NCBI RefSeq assembly: GCF_018139145.2 | Contig: NC_059471.1 | Coordinates: 203,751,494-203,815,493 of the forward strand | Length of the DNA stretch: 64,000 nucleotides | Direction of reading: 5' to 3' | Origin: Gymnogyps californianus | Lineage: Eukaryota > Chordata > Aves > Accipitriformes > Cathartidae | Shown: positions 25,301-33,025 of the stretch, in pieces | Layout: each line of letters opens with the position of its first letter | Numbering within the stretch: the first letter of the stretch is position 1 | Program-made: the position numbers and the translations under genes | The notes under the pieces: generated by a model | What the model was told of the DNA's origin: nothing | Seen by the model: only the letters and a program-made list of their open reading frames with translations | The model's database searches: none

Positions 25301-26685
25301 AAAATCACCCATGCAAATGAGACTGGGCTGAGAGGGGCTTCTGGGGATACATTTCCATAAGTGGAGCTGAACTTTGAATATAATCTCCTGTGGACAGTAC
25401 CTGATGAATCCAGTTTCCTCAGCAAGCCACAGTTCATTAATGGAAACCATTCATAAAATCAATGAAATCATTCATAACAGTTAGAAATGTAGAACGAAGA
25501 GAGTTGCTATTTTTTATATTATCTCTAAAGATTTCATTGGCTGTTTATTCAGGATTTGTCTTTCTAAATCACAAGTTCTTACTTCTTGCTCTTTATTTTT
25601 ATCTGAAATTTCTGGTACTGCATCTAAATGGCTTCTTCTCCCAATTGATTTTACAAAAGCCCTCCTTCCATATTCACAAGTCCTTGCTTACCTCCTTACT
25701 TCAGAGAACAAAACATGCCTGAAGCAATTTAATACATTATTTATCAGAATTACCAACCCCAAACATTAACAAATGCTGAGTCCAAGACAAAGCAATCATG
25801 AGACTGGCTTTGAGAAGTATATGTATATTTAAGTCTTATTTATCTGTGATTTGTTAGTCTTTACAGTGTACTTGAGTCACACCTTCAAGCTTTTCTTTCT
25901 TCACAACCATGCAGGTTAGAAAAACGCTATTTTTCAAGGCAACCTGAGATTCACATGTAGAGTCCTGATCACAGTTTTGGGGACATCAGGAAAACCACCA
26001 AATACTGACAGGTTCCTGAGAGCTGGCAGAACTCTTTCAGCTCCTTGAGAGCAAAGTGACTCTACCCGAGCAGCTAGCTTACTACAAGCAACACCAAGTG
26101 CTCCATGAGCCACACAGACTGCAGTTTGAAGATCTACTTTAAATTGCTAACATGCACATATTCATATTGGCAAATCTTACACTGGGCAAAGATAGTGATA
26201 TTACCCTACTAATATCCTCCACAAGTGTTTTCCTGTTTGATCCTGTTTGGTTGCTTGTTTTACTCATCAAAGAGAAATGTTATCAATATTTGAAAAGAGA
26301 ATGCTGGAGTATTAATACTAGATATTGTTTCTTGGAGAGCTGGCCTCCTTTCCCACTCCAACACTGTCACACTGAGCAATGGCTATTGCACTCGAAGTGC
26401 CTCATCCAGCAAAGTGTCTTAGCAAGGAGTCATATTCTCTCCTTCATTATACTGATGTAACCACAGAGCTCAATCTATTTGAGTAGGAAAATAATTGTTA
26501 CTTGATTTTTTCCATCCGTGTCTGATCCCTAAATATGTATTATAAAGCTCCCAAGAGAAAGTATAACAGCCAACAGTGTTCTAATTTTAGCAGCATAATG
26601 AAATCATGTTCTTACCAGATACTACTCCCAGCAAAATGAGGAGAAGGAGCATGCTCTTCATCATCTTTACAACCCTGTCCTTCAT
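1082..26685 (-). CDS. CDHR3: CDHR3, cadherin-related family member 3 (5' part, 12 coding exons; 3' end outside window)
   Basis: CDHR3 is a single-pass, calcium-dependent adhesion-type protein of ciliated epithelium, known in humans as the rhinovirus C receptor. Twelve exons join in phase at every junction to give 1662 bases, 554 residues. Order: a start codon at 26685 and a signal peptide (about residues 12-24), EC1 (about 25-138, ending in linker DKNERP at 133-138), EC2 (to NINDERP, 233-239), EC3 (to DINDNPP, 342-348), EC4 (to PVNEFFP, 456-462) and EC5 (463 to the edge). Stretches such as IVNSNPLTEAF, SPGTIVANITA and NNRFNFT match human CDHR3 as I recall it, with nearly gapless junctions. 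At least eight N-glycosylation sequons are visible (FNVT, LNIT, LNST, ANIT, NVS, NMT, NFT, NLS). EC6, the membrane helix and the tail lie off the left edge. The divergent neighbour is ATXN7L1, as in human. A less related cadherin is very unlikely. Confidence 0.95.
2960..3845 (+). mobile_element. CR1 LINE, 5'-truncated, decayed
   Basis: Recognisable CR1 3' region in sense orientation. Sense landmarks are GACAGGGCTG at about 3075, GCAAAGTCCTGCACC at about 3155, CCCATGCATCAGTGCAGGCTG at about 3184, the CTGGAGAAGGGAAGG block at about 3498, GTGGAGTCTCCATCCTTGGA at about 3705, and the end AGAGGTCCCTTACACC at about 3818. The reverse-transcriptase frame is interrupted and parts are missing between about 3300 and 3470. 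The 5' limit is uncertain by about 100 bases. Confidence 0.85.
4541..4635 (-). repeat. MIR-like ancient SINE remnant
   Basis: TTCCTGGCTCTGTCACAG followed by TGTGTCTCAGCTTCCATCTG is the antisense MIR core and 3' pattern (normally TCCTGGCTCTGCCAC...CTCAGTTTCC.CATCTG). Confidence 0.55.
4805..4903 (-). CDS. CDHR3: CDHR3 coding exon 11: end of EC4 and fourth linker, start of EC5
   Basis: The exon is 99 bases, with acceptor TTATATTTCCAG. It encodes IIYIYIRIKPVNEFFPVFSN then LSYEFNVPEITK, aligned to human VYVYILTSPENEFPLIFDRPSYVFDV. In-frame splicing to exon 12 requires the weak donor G|GTACAG. A stronger-looking GTAAGT lies five bases downstream but would frameshift. Confidence 0.88.
4904..5048 (-). 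other. CDHR3: CDHR3 intron 10 (145 bp, GC-AG)
   Basis: A short intron that begins GCAAGT and ends TTTCCAG on the minus strand. The GC donor is inferred from reading phase and from gapless alignment of the flanking residues to human CDHR3. Confidence 0.8.
5049..5148 (-). CDS. CDHR3: CDHR3 coding exon 10: second half of EC4, followed by a GC donor
   Basis: The exon is 100 bases, with acceptor TTTTTAATTTAG. It encodes MTESIDLENPANLRVEVYSL then TVRVQDIACPNYS, matching human DLDYENPSNL...VQDVAPPYY. Only an end at 5049, just before GCAAGT (a consensus GC-AG donor), gives the phase needed for exon 11. The nearest GT (GTATCC, four bases on) would shift the frame. Below the size of listed ORFs; found by homology. 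Confidence 0.88.
6643..6811 (-). CDS. CDHR3: CDHR3 coding exon 9: first half of EC4
   Basis: The exon is 169 bases, with acceptor TTTGTTTTAAACAG. It encodes KEANENMTAGTFLLDLRNYC then DPSNNRFNFTGLSGFGSNN and STVSGRLV. NNRFNFT and LLDL match human CDHR3. The donor is GTG|GTCAGT, with C instead of a purine at intron position 3. Phase (codon boundary) and gapless alignment with exon 10 support it. Confidence 0.92.
8455..8644 (-). CDS. CDHR3: CDHR3 coding exon 8: second half of EC3 and third calcium linker
   Basis: The exon is 190 bases, with acceptor TTTCTGCCCAG and donor AG|GTATTG. It encodes TGVLQVTGRIDRDALPL, the strand NVSLIVRVEDS, and the textbook cadherin linker DDINDNPPEC (residues 341-350). 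The QV..RIDRDA match to human is strong. Confidence 0.95.
9984..10132 (-). CDS. CDHR3: CDHR3 coding exon 7: first half of EC3
   Basis: The exon is 149 bases, with acceptor TTTTATCTTGTAG and donor GTAAGA. It encodes KQRIYRIPEEQSPGTIVANI, TAKDPDDEDSSSRLFYSIQ and SSDRYFSINP. SPGTIVANITA and DPDDE are the best conserved pieces, equal to the human EC3 start. DPDD supplies calcium-binding acids. Confidence 0.95.
10133..13754 (-). other. CDHR3: CDHR3 intron 6 (3622 bp)
   Basis: No exon-like signal. A short segment around 10410-10445 (CAGAATCGTGG...GGAAGGGG) faintly resembles an antisense CR1 end but is too decayed to call. The open frames at 11263-11547 and 11585-11905 show no known features. Confidence 0.65.
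13755..13859 (-). CDS. CDHR3: CDHR3 coding exon 6: end of EC2 and second calcium linker
   Basis: This exon of 105 bases lies only 105 bases from exon 5. It encodes YFLNITVTDPDGLNSTKTVN and the linker INIINDERP-type motif (NINDERPYFT, residues 233-242). Acceptor is TTATTTAACAG and donor is GTGAGT. It carries two sequons (NIT, NST). Too short to appear as an independent ORF; found by splice sites and homology. Confidence 0.92.
13860..13964 (-). other. CDHR3: CDHR3 intron 5 (105 bp)
   Basis: A very short intron, starting GTGAGA and ending TTTTTTTTTCTTATTTAACAG on the minus strand, with a good polypyrimidine tract. Confidence 0.85.
13965..14059 (-). CDS. CDHR3: CDHR3 coding exon 5: middle of EC2
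   Basis: The exon is 95 bases, with acceptor CTTCATTTCAG and donor GTGAGA. It encodes YSLLPASVPFLVLESGAIFS then TKEFDFEKDPH, equivalent to human SANGTLFSTTELDFE. The last two bases (TG) join T of exon 6 to make a cysteine codon (Cys208), not present in the human sequence I recall. Confidence 0.92.
14970..15035 (+). repeat. Possible MIR-like SINE fragment
   Basis: CAGGAGGTACAGAGAGCTGA and GTGAAACAACTTGCCTCC resemble the MIR sequence CTGAGGTACAGAGAGGTTAAGTGACTTGCCC. Weak. Confidence 0.3.
16006..16091 (-). CDS. CDHR3: CDHR3 coding exon 4: start of EC2
   Basis: This 86-base exon has acceptor ATATCCGTGCAG and donor GTAAGT at a codon boundary. It encodes VTIYVLERTPPECIYQVDAA followed by DPENAELK, matching the human VERANPGFIYQVEAFDPED segment. 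The acceptor tract is short of pyrimidines but phase and homology fix it. The loop after DPEN is about three residues shorter than in human. Confidence 0.9.
17125..17215 (+). repeat. Possible MIR/amniote-SINE fragment
   Basis: TTATTATTAGATTCCAGCAG and ATGATATGCCAGACACC recall the ATTATTAT...GCACC..TGTGCCAGGCACT start of amniote MIR-type SINEs. Weak. Confidence 0.3.
18580..18748 (-). CDS. CDHR3: CDHR3 coding exon 3: C-terminal half of EC1 and first calcium linker
   Basis: The exon is 169 bases, with acceptor TTTTCTTTTCAG and donor GTAAGA, ending one base into a codon. It encodes residues 92-147: VVTTGNPVLDYET (the LDYE cadherin motif), FDLQIFVEDTTGRTDLSTLT, and the calcium linker VTDKNERPVF. 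It aligns with human CDHR3 without gaps through the linker. Confidence 0.93.
22901..23103 (-). CDS. CDHR3: CDHR3 coding exon 2: N-terminal half of EC1
   Basis: The acceptor TTTTCATCTTGCAG opens 203 coding bases in phase with exon 1, and donor GTGAGT closes at a codon boundary. It encodes the EC1 start LPATSTVEENAAAGVSVYTF and the stretch IVNSNPLTEAF, which is identical to human CDHR3 as I recall it. The FNVT sequon sits here. Confidence 0.93.
23104..26615 (-). other. CDHR3: CDHR3 intron 1 (3512 bp)
   Basis: The intron starts GTAAGA after the signal-peptide exon. It holds an unexplained 130-codon plus-strand open frame at 24218-24610, in unusually non-repetitive sequence, with no domain I recognise. 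No mobile element was identified. Confidence 0.65.
26616..26685 (-). CDS. CDHR3: CDHR3 coding exon 1: start codon and signal peptide
   Basis: Reads MKDRVVKMMKS followed by a hydrophobic run MLLLLILLGVVS, a typical signal peptide, and ends on G with donor GTAAGA (phase 1). The first ATG (26685-26683) is preceded by GAAAC, so it has A at -3. In-frame ATGs at residues 8, 9 and 12 would give shorter but still functional signal peptides, so the true start is not certain. A CCTTCCTTCAG just upstream (about 26700) could be an acceptor, which would place further 5' UTR exons upstream. Confidence 0.85.
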
Positions 26686-26880
26686 GTTTCCAGGATGGAA
26701 ACTGAAGGAAGGTCATGGTATGTTTTCCCTAGCTTACATCAGCTCCACCTAAATTCTTCCTCTTTGTCACGTTGTGGAGTGAGAAACAAAACAAAGGACT
26801 CGTGTCTCTAAGGGAGTTTCTAAACACCATGAGCTTGTTTACTTGTCAGAGAACTGCTCCTTGCTGACACTCCATCCACA
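26686..26880 (-). promoter_or_regulatory. Putative CDHR3 upstream region with forkhead-like motifs
   Basis: Upstream of the CDHR3 start codon, the minus strand has a perfect forkhead core GTAAACA (plus-strand TGTTTAC at 26836-26842) and a TTTGTTTTGTTT tract (26784-26796). Forkhead factors such as FOXJ1 drive ciliated-cell genes, and CDHR3 is one in mammals. No TATA box or CpG island is evident. The transcription start is not known, so this is a suggestion only. Confidence 0.3.
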
Positions 26881-27276
26881 GACCTGGGCCACACTTGAGA
26901 AAACAATCATTAATAGTCCTTTCACTGCAATCATCTTATTTATTGAAGCATTAGGAAAAGAATCTAGTATGTTCTAAATCCAGAAATACCATGCTGCTTT
27001 CATTGCTCTGGCAAATGAGATGCTCTCTTCACACACCAGACTCAAATACTCATGCTTTTTTACTTAAACCAAGAACCTGAAGTTTTCTCATTTCTCTGGC
27101 TATCAGAGTATTACTCAGACCACACACACTGCACACCTGGAGGTGAGATTGCAGCATATGTACACGATCAAGTTAGCTTTGCTGTAGCTGTCTCAGGAAC
27201 AGCATGGACCACTCTGCAAAGTGCACTGGCTCCCTTAGATTAGGCATTTAGCTAGCTAGCCCACAATATACCCATG

Positions 27277-27279
<3 letters not shown>

Positions 27280-27307
<28 letters not shown>
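27280..27307. repeat. T28 homopolymer
   Basis: Twenty-eight T residues, the longest homopolymer in the window. Read on the minus strand it is an A28 tail to the sequence at 27308 and above. No AATAAA-type signal is visible just upstream in that sense. Confidence 0.9.
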
Positions 27308-27308
<1 letters not shown>

Positions 27309-27404
27309 TCTAAGGGCAGTCCTAGTGTTTTTTCATGGAGCATAGTATAGAGGTGACACTAATACTGGAACTGGATGCAATATAGGTGCATCAGCATCAA
27401 CTCA

Positions 27405-27540
27405 TACAATAATTCAGGTTGGAAGGGACCTCTGGAGGTCATCTAGTCAAACATCCTGCTCAAAGCAGGCTTCATTAGATCAGGTTGCTCGGGGATTCGT
27501 CTAGTTGATTCTCGAACACCTCCACACAAACTTAACAGCT
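27405..27540 (-). mobile_element. CR1 LINE 3' fragment, antisense
   Basis: AGGTTGGAAGGGACCTCTGG, GGTCATCTAGTCAAACATCC and GATCAGGTTGCTCGGGGAT are the reverse-strand signature of avian CR1 3' ends. Roughly 135 bases remain; the terminal octamer repeats are reduced to TCATACAATAATTC. Confidence 0.85.
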
Positions 27541-30500
27541 CTGCTAAGAGGTAGAATTTAGAGATTCAGGTTTAACACAGCTCTGGAGCAACCACACTGA
27601 TTTGTGAGCTAAGCTAGCATCTCTAGATGGTTCTGCATGACACTCTGTGGCTGTCCCAGTGAAAGCTGACAGTAGTTCAGAAAGCTCTGTCCCGTGTTCC
27701 TGTGTTTTGTGTAGTATGAGCATGTTAACTGAATATGCTGAACATGAACAGCTAGTTTAATGCTGGGGCAGGCATTGCCTATGCTTGCTGTATGCGCACC
27801 TTAAACTATCGTACATATGTGCCCTGGAGGATTCTGCTGATATAATGAAACTGGAAAAGATGCACCAGTAAAACCTACTGATTGGAACTGAGCCATACCT
27901 ACCTATCTGATACTGGTTTGGGGAACGATAAGAAACATTCATTTGATGGTTGATCTGCATCTATTTTAAAGTGCTTCTAGGGCCTTGCCAAACCCAGATG
28001 CAGCCTGGGTTTAAAGTGAATGTGGCCACACCATATCATCTGAGAGCACACACTACATCAACCTGTAGTACTGAGGAAGCTAATCTTCCATTGCCCCAGG
28101 AAATGTGTGCCTAGACTTTATGTTAGTCTATGGAATGGAAATATATGGAAAATCTCACCCTCAAATGACCTAGTTATGCTGATAAGATATGAATGTAAAT
28201 TTATTTATATTGGCAAAAAGTCTAGCCTGTCCCTTTACCTACTAGATCATTGCCCATCCCTTCATATGCATTTCTTGGGTCCACAAAGAAGCTTTTGATC
28301 TGACTGGACATCTCACAAAGATGAGGTCTGTACGCACAGGCATGAACCAGGCTGGTACAATAAGCTTGTGATCTTTTACTAATTATCAGAACACTGTAAA
28401 CTGCTGCTAGCTTTATTCCTTCCTTTTAGTTGCAATGTATAATCTATCCCATTATACTGCTGTTTCTTTTAATCTTGAAAGAACTATAGAAACATCTGGG
28501 CTAAGTTTTAAAGTAGCCAGTCTTTCAGATACTTGTTTAAATTTGTTTAATATCTAGCTTGAGTGATAGGACTGTTTCCATCCTATGCTCTGAATAGCCA
28601 AGCCTTCTCCAGAACTCAGAGGTCACAAATTTTGTCCTTTATTTTCTTTCTCTTACTTCGTAGGCTGGGTTTTTTGGGGGGGTGGTTTTGGTGTGGTTTT
28701 TTTCTTTTTCCTGTAAATACATTTTCCAACTTCTTTGTTTTGTCCTTCCTTCATCTGAGAACCTATACAGATCTACTTTCAGCAAGAGTTCAGCATCCAT
28801 ATACATAAATCAGACTTTCCTATGCACCATAGAGGGATATGGGAGACATGGATGGCAAAAGCATCCAGAATACACATGTGCTTGAAATGCCAGCCTTTCC
28901 CCAGCTTCACCTGGAAGTGCAATAGGTAATTGTTTCAGGTGCTATGTGAATACCCATGGAGTAGTTAATTTCTGTTTTCTCTCTAAATACGTCTCCAGGG
29001 CTTTCAAGTAGTCCCTGTTAAGCCTCATGGTTCAAGCATGTTGTGAGAAGAGACCATAGAGGTGACCAGGGAGATAGAGGGAGAGCCAAGTGTAGCACAC
29101 AGCGAGGGAGGAGCGTGTGGAGGGCAGCTCATATGGGTGAAGTCAGTATGAGCGGAAAGGACTCTAGCTCCTTCTTCCTTCAGTCACTGCCAGTATCTCT
29201 CAGTACCTCCCTTAGATCCCTCTTTTCTTATATTCTTCTGCTGAGTGGATTTCTGTGGTTCTCTGATTCATCCTACCAGGTTGTGAGGAATAAAGTGAAA
29301 AAGCAGCCAGAGTTAAAAGAGAGCCCCGAACAAGTTGAAAATTAAGTAGAAATAAGTATATGCATATCATCAAATACAGAGCTGGTTAGGAACAGATGCG
29401 TTGTTAGTTAGGAAAAGGCGAGCAAGGCAGAAGTTCCCTGGCAAGGCTGGCAACAGTACCTCTGCCACTGCAGGAAGGTCAGGAATGAGATTCCTGGGAA
29501 TATAAAGCAGCTAGATGAAGAGAGGTCAAGGCAGTGCAAGCAAGAATACAACTAGGGAGTTTGCAGACAAAATGAAGGGAAGAAAAATTAATTGGAGCAA
29601 ATGAAAAGGTCAAGGAACAAACTGGGGTTTTAATCATTCCTTGGTTTTCAAGATGATTTGAAATCTGAGCATTTTAGAGCAGTGCAGAAAAAATGCACTT
29701 CGAAAAAATGTGTTCTGGATTATCAGGTAAGGTGGAGAATGTGAGGAAGCTGCTACATCTTTCAAGAAATTAAAGAATCCTGGTTCCAGGGGAAAGACCA
29801 ACAGATTGGAGTGCGAGAGACTGCACTGGTCTTAGCTTGGGATGCAGAGAGAAAGAACATGGGAAGTGAGGGATATTGCATGCGACAGAGCAGAACTTGA
29901 TGTGCGAAATTTCAGTTGCCTGTCCTCAGGAAAGTGAGGGATTTTAACAGAGGCCAACTTCCGAGAAGTAGTCTACTTGCATAACAAAATGTGCAGGTTC
30001 AGGACATTAATCTTTTTTCTATGAGTTTAATTCTCAATTGACTTCCAGTCTGTCAACAGGAAATAAATGTTCTCTCACTTTTCAAACGCATCAGAGGTTC
30101 AAGACATAATTTTCCCATTAATGGCTATTTCAGCCAGAGTAGTGGCTCTCTTCTGCTTAGCCAACTCACAGGAAAGGAGACATTTTGCTCTTACTGTGGT
30201 AATTACTCACCAAAAATTGAGCAGCCTAAGGTGAATTTTCACACACCTGATCCAACCTCAGTTCAAGAGTATTTATTATTGTTATTTTATGAATTAAATT
30301 ACCTAGACTGTCAGGTTTTATTTTCATCTCCTTTCTCTTTAAACAGTACAGCTTCTCCATCCACCGCCTTGGTAACCTTTCCTAAAATATTAAAACAGTA
30401 CCTTAGCATCCTACACCAAAAACTTCTGCACCATTTCATTTGATTTCTCAGCTAAAAGCTTCCTCTGTACTATTTGTGAGTGACAAGAGCAAACTAAAAG

Positions 30501-31000
30501 TCATGAGTACTACCCAGGCTACCTTAATCTCACCTAAAACGATCCCAGCTTAGCAAGGTCAGTAACCCATGCAATTATGCAAAAAAGTCCCAGACAGATA
30601 TCTGGGCCACCTGTTTTCTAGCATTGACTTGTAGACACATAAACCCACTAGTCACCTCCTCGATAATTAACTTGAGGTGTCTGTTAATAAGAAGTGATTC
30701 CATCATACCAAGAGCTTTTTTGGGGATCCAGGTTTAAGTAAAGAACAGCCTAAAATCTGGGTGATTATACACAGAAGCCCGAAAACACTGCTGTTGTCAG
30801 TGCTGAAAGCAAGTTCTCCCATTGCTCCAGCAGTTATACACCCGAGGGATGAAAGCATTTGCCAGAGAGGAAGGAATCCCGGGAATCTGTCTTTTGCCAC
30901 AAAGAATTTGAGCACTTATTTTAGGAGGACTGGGAGTATGCAAGGCATTAAGATAGGGGAGATATTGTTCTGATCCTTCCCATTCCCTCCGCTCCATCTT

Positions 31001-31150
31001 GACAAATGTGGACTGAGGCAGACAGATGATTACAAGGACATAAGTTCAAGAAAGCTCCAGATGTACTTGAATCCTCCCTACAAAGAGGTCAAGTGACTTC
31101 TTCAAGGCCACACAGAAAGTCCAGAAAAGCCAAAGTCCTTGGTCCCACTC
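31001..31150 (+). repeat. MIR-like ancient SINE remnant
   Basis: GACTGAGGCAGACAGATGAT and, after a spacer, GAGGTCAAGTGACTTCTTCA with AAGGCCACACAG follow the MIR order GAAACTGAGGC...AAGTGACTTGCCCAAGGTCACACAG. Confidence 0.55.
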
Positions 31151-31658
31151 TCAATCTCAATCACGATGACTGTAAGACACCATGACTGTAAAAAGCACAT
31201 TGTTGCCAAATGTTTTTCTCTTTAAGAAGTTCTTGTGCTGCTTAAAAATATTACATTTTCTTCTGCGTTAACACAACATGGAAGTCAGTGAAACACAAGC
31301 TTCAATATTCATTCACCTGAGCAAAAGTAGATCTCATCAGCAACTACTTTGTGTTTTCTGGTTCAAGATGAAAAACGTGTGGTGGTGTAGAACATTCAAT
31401 ACCTGTGAGAAATTATGTCACTTGTCCACACCAGTCATCTATGTCGCTTGAATTTTAATCATGTGATTTGTCTTCCAAAAAAAGTTCTAGTGCAAGTAAA
31501 GACTCAGTGAAAAATGTGTCAAGGCCAATGAAGTCTTCTTTCTGAGTTTACTGGATATTGGATCAGGGCCTGAACCCATGTGGCAATACTTTGTACCTCA
31601 TGATACAGTATTTACTGCATATTACAAGTTTGTCTGTTATTGTAATTGCTTGGCCACC

Positions 31659-31700
31659 TTGGTAAATATATAAACAGCTGATTGGTAAATATATAAACAG
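31659..31700. repeat. Two-copy 19-bp direct repeat
   Basis: TTGGTAAATATATAAACAG occurs at 31659-31677 and again at 31682-31700, separated by CTGA (period 23). It is an exact small tandem duplication. Confidence 0.95.
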
Positions 31701-31865
31701 GGATGTGAAGTAGCAAATGATTCAAATGCAACAAGAAAGAATGCTCTGGGCAAATATGGGTACAGAAACTCTGAGGTTTCTATGTACACAGCGTGATGCA
31801 CTCAGTCAAGTATTTTAATGTATCACCAGGAATTACTTAAACAGGCCTTTGCATCATGGAACAAA

Positions 31866-33025
31866 CTATATCTTACCTATTTTATCAGCAAAAGGGATTT
31901 GATTATATTCTGCAAAAGCAACCTTGCATTTTAGCACAAATAAAATATTTTCTGTTGGCTTGGGGAAAAAAAACCCAAGAGAGTATGCAATTAACAGAAA
32001 AGAGCATGGCTGGGCAGAGGTTGAGGGCTCTGGTGGTGGAGTTTCACTTGGAGGTGGACAGTTTTTTACACCTAAGTTCCTCTGTCCTTTAAACAGGAGG
32101 AGTGAGAATAATTCACTACTTCCTAACAGTGTGAAATTTTGTTTGTTTATGGTTTCAAGAACTTTGAGATCTTCAACTGGGCTCTGTAGCTCTCCAGGGG
32201 AGCAGAAGAGGGGGGTGTGATGAGAGAAGGGCATGTAGCCCTGGATACACTCCAGTTTTGCTTGGGCTGCCAAGGCTGTGGTGAGGACTGACCTATGCCA
32301 GGGCCCTGAGGTGCCATGATGTATTACAGCCATCTTTGTTCACTTCCAGCCCCTCAATGGCTGTTTCCCCAGAGACACTGGTCAGAAGTAGCTCTGTATT
32401 CTCCTATGGGCTTCTTTAATTTTTTAATCAGATGTAGCACAAAACAATAGCAAATCTCTACCTCAGCTGCTTGCTTTATACTCGATTCTGCTTTTCCCTG
32501 ATCCTCATCCTTTTCTGTCTCATTGCTCCAGGGCTCCAGTGGGCTTTGCCTCAAGCCCCAAAGGGCTTGAATTGACTCATTTCTTCTCGGCAGATTGCAG
32601 CCCAGTGACAGCCCATAGCTGGGAGAGGACATTCTCCTCCAGGTATTGGGATGGCAAAGCCAGTGAGGAAAAGATAAGTACTGCATATACCTCCTAGCAT
32701 AGGCTTCCCCTGGGGAAAATGTGGCTTCTGCCCTCCTCTGAGGCTGTACATGGCATCTAGAAAACACGTGTAAGGGAGTAAGGAGGGATGTGTCACTCTC
32801 TTCCCCATTTGTTTCACAGTATAAGCTCCAGTCTGGCTGTTGGACTGAACTGTCTGAAAGAGGACAATACTCTTTTATGCGGGACCGTAAATAACTGCAA
32901 GATGACTGCTCAGGGCTCTTGTGCTTCTGGTGTTCCTGTGAGCTTCTGTCCCCATCAAATGACTGCCCATCAGCTGACTGATGGTAACCGCAGCATGCAT
33001 AGAGTCTCAGTCTTACCATTACCAT
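31866..33025 (-). other. Two adjacent unexplained open frames (223 and 155 codons)
   Basis: The minus strand is open for 223 codons from ATG at 33025 to a stop at 32354, and then for 155 codons from ATG at 32333 to 31866 in a different frame, 20 bp downstream. This is the longest open stretch outside the CpG island. The first product is rich in Ser, Arg, Glu and Cys, with a basic LIKKLKKP near its end; the second has a Pro/Ser stretch (PPPSETPPPEPSTSAQP). I recognise no domain in either, and there is no CpG island or clear TATA upstream. It could be chance, a decayed retrocopy or an exon of an RNA. Not called as a gene. Confidence 0.15.
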
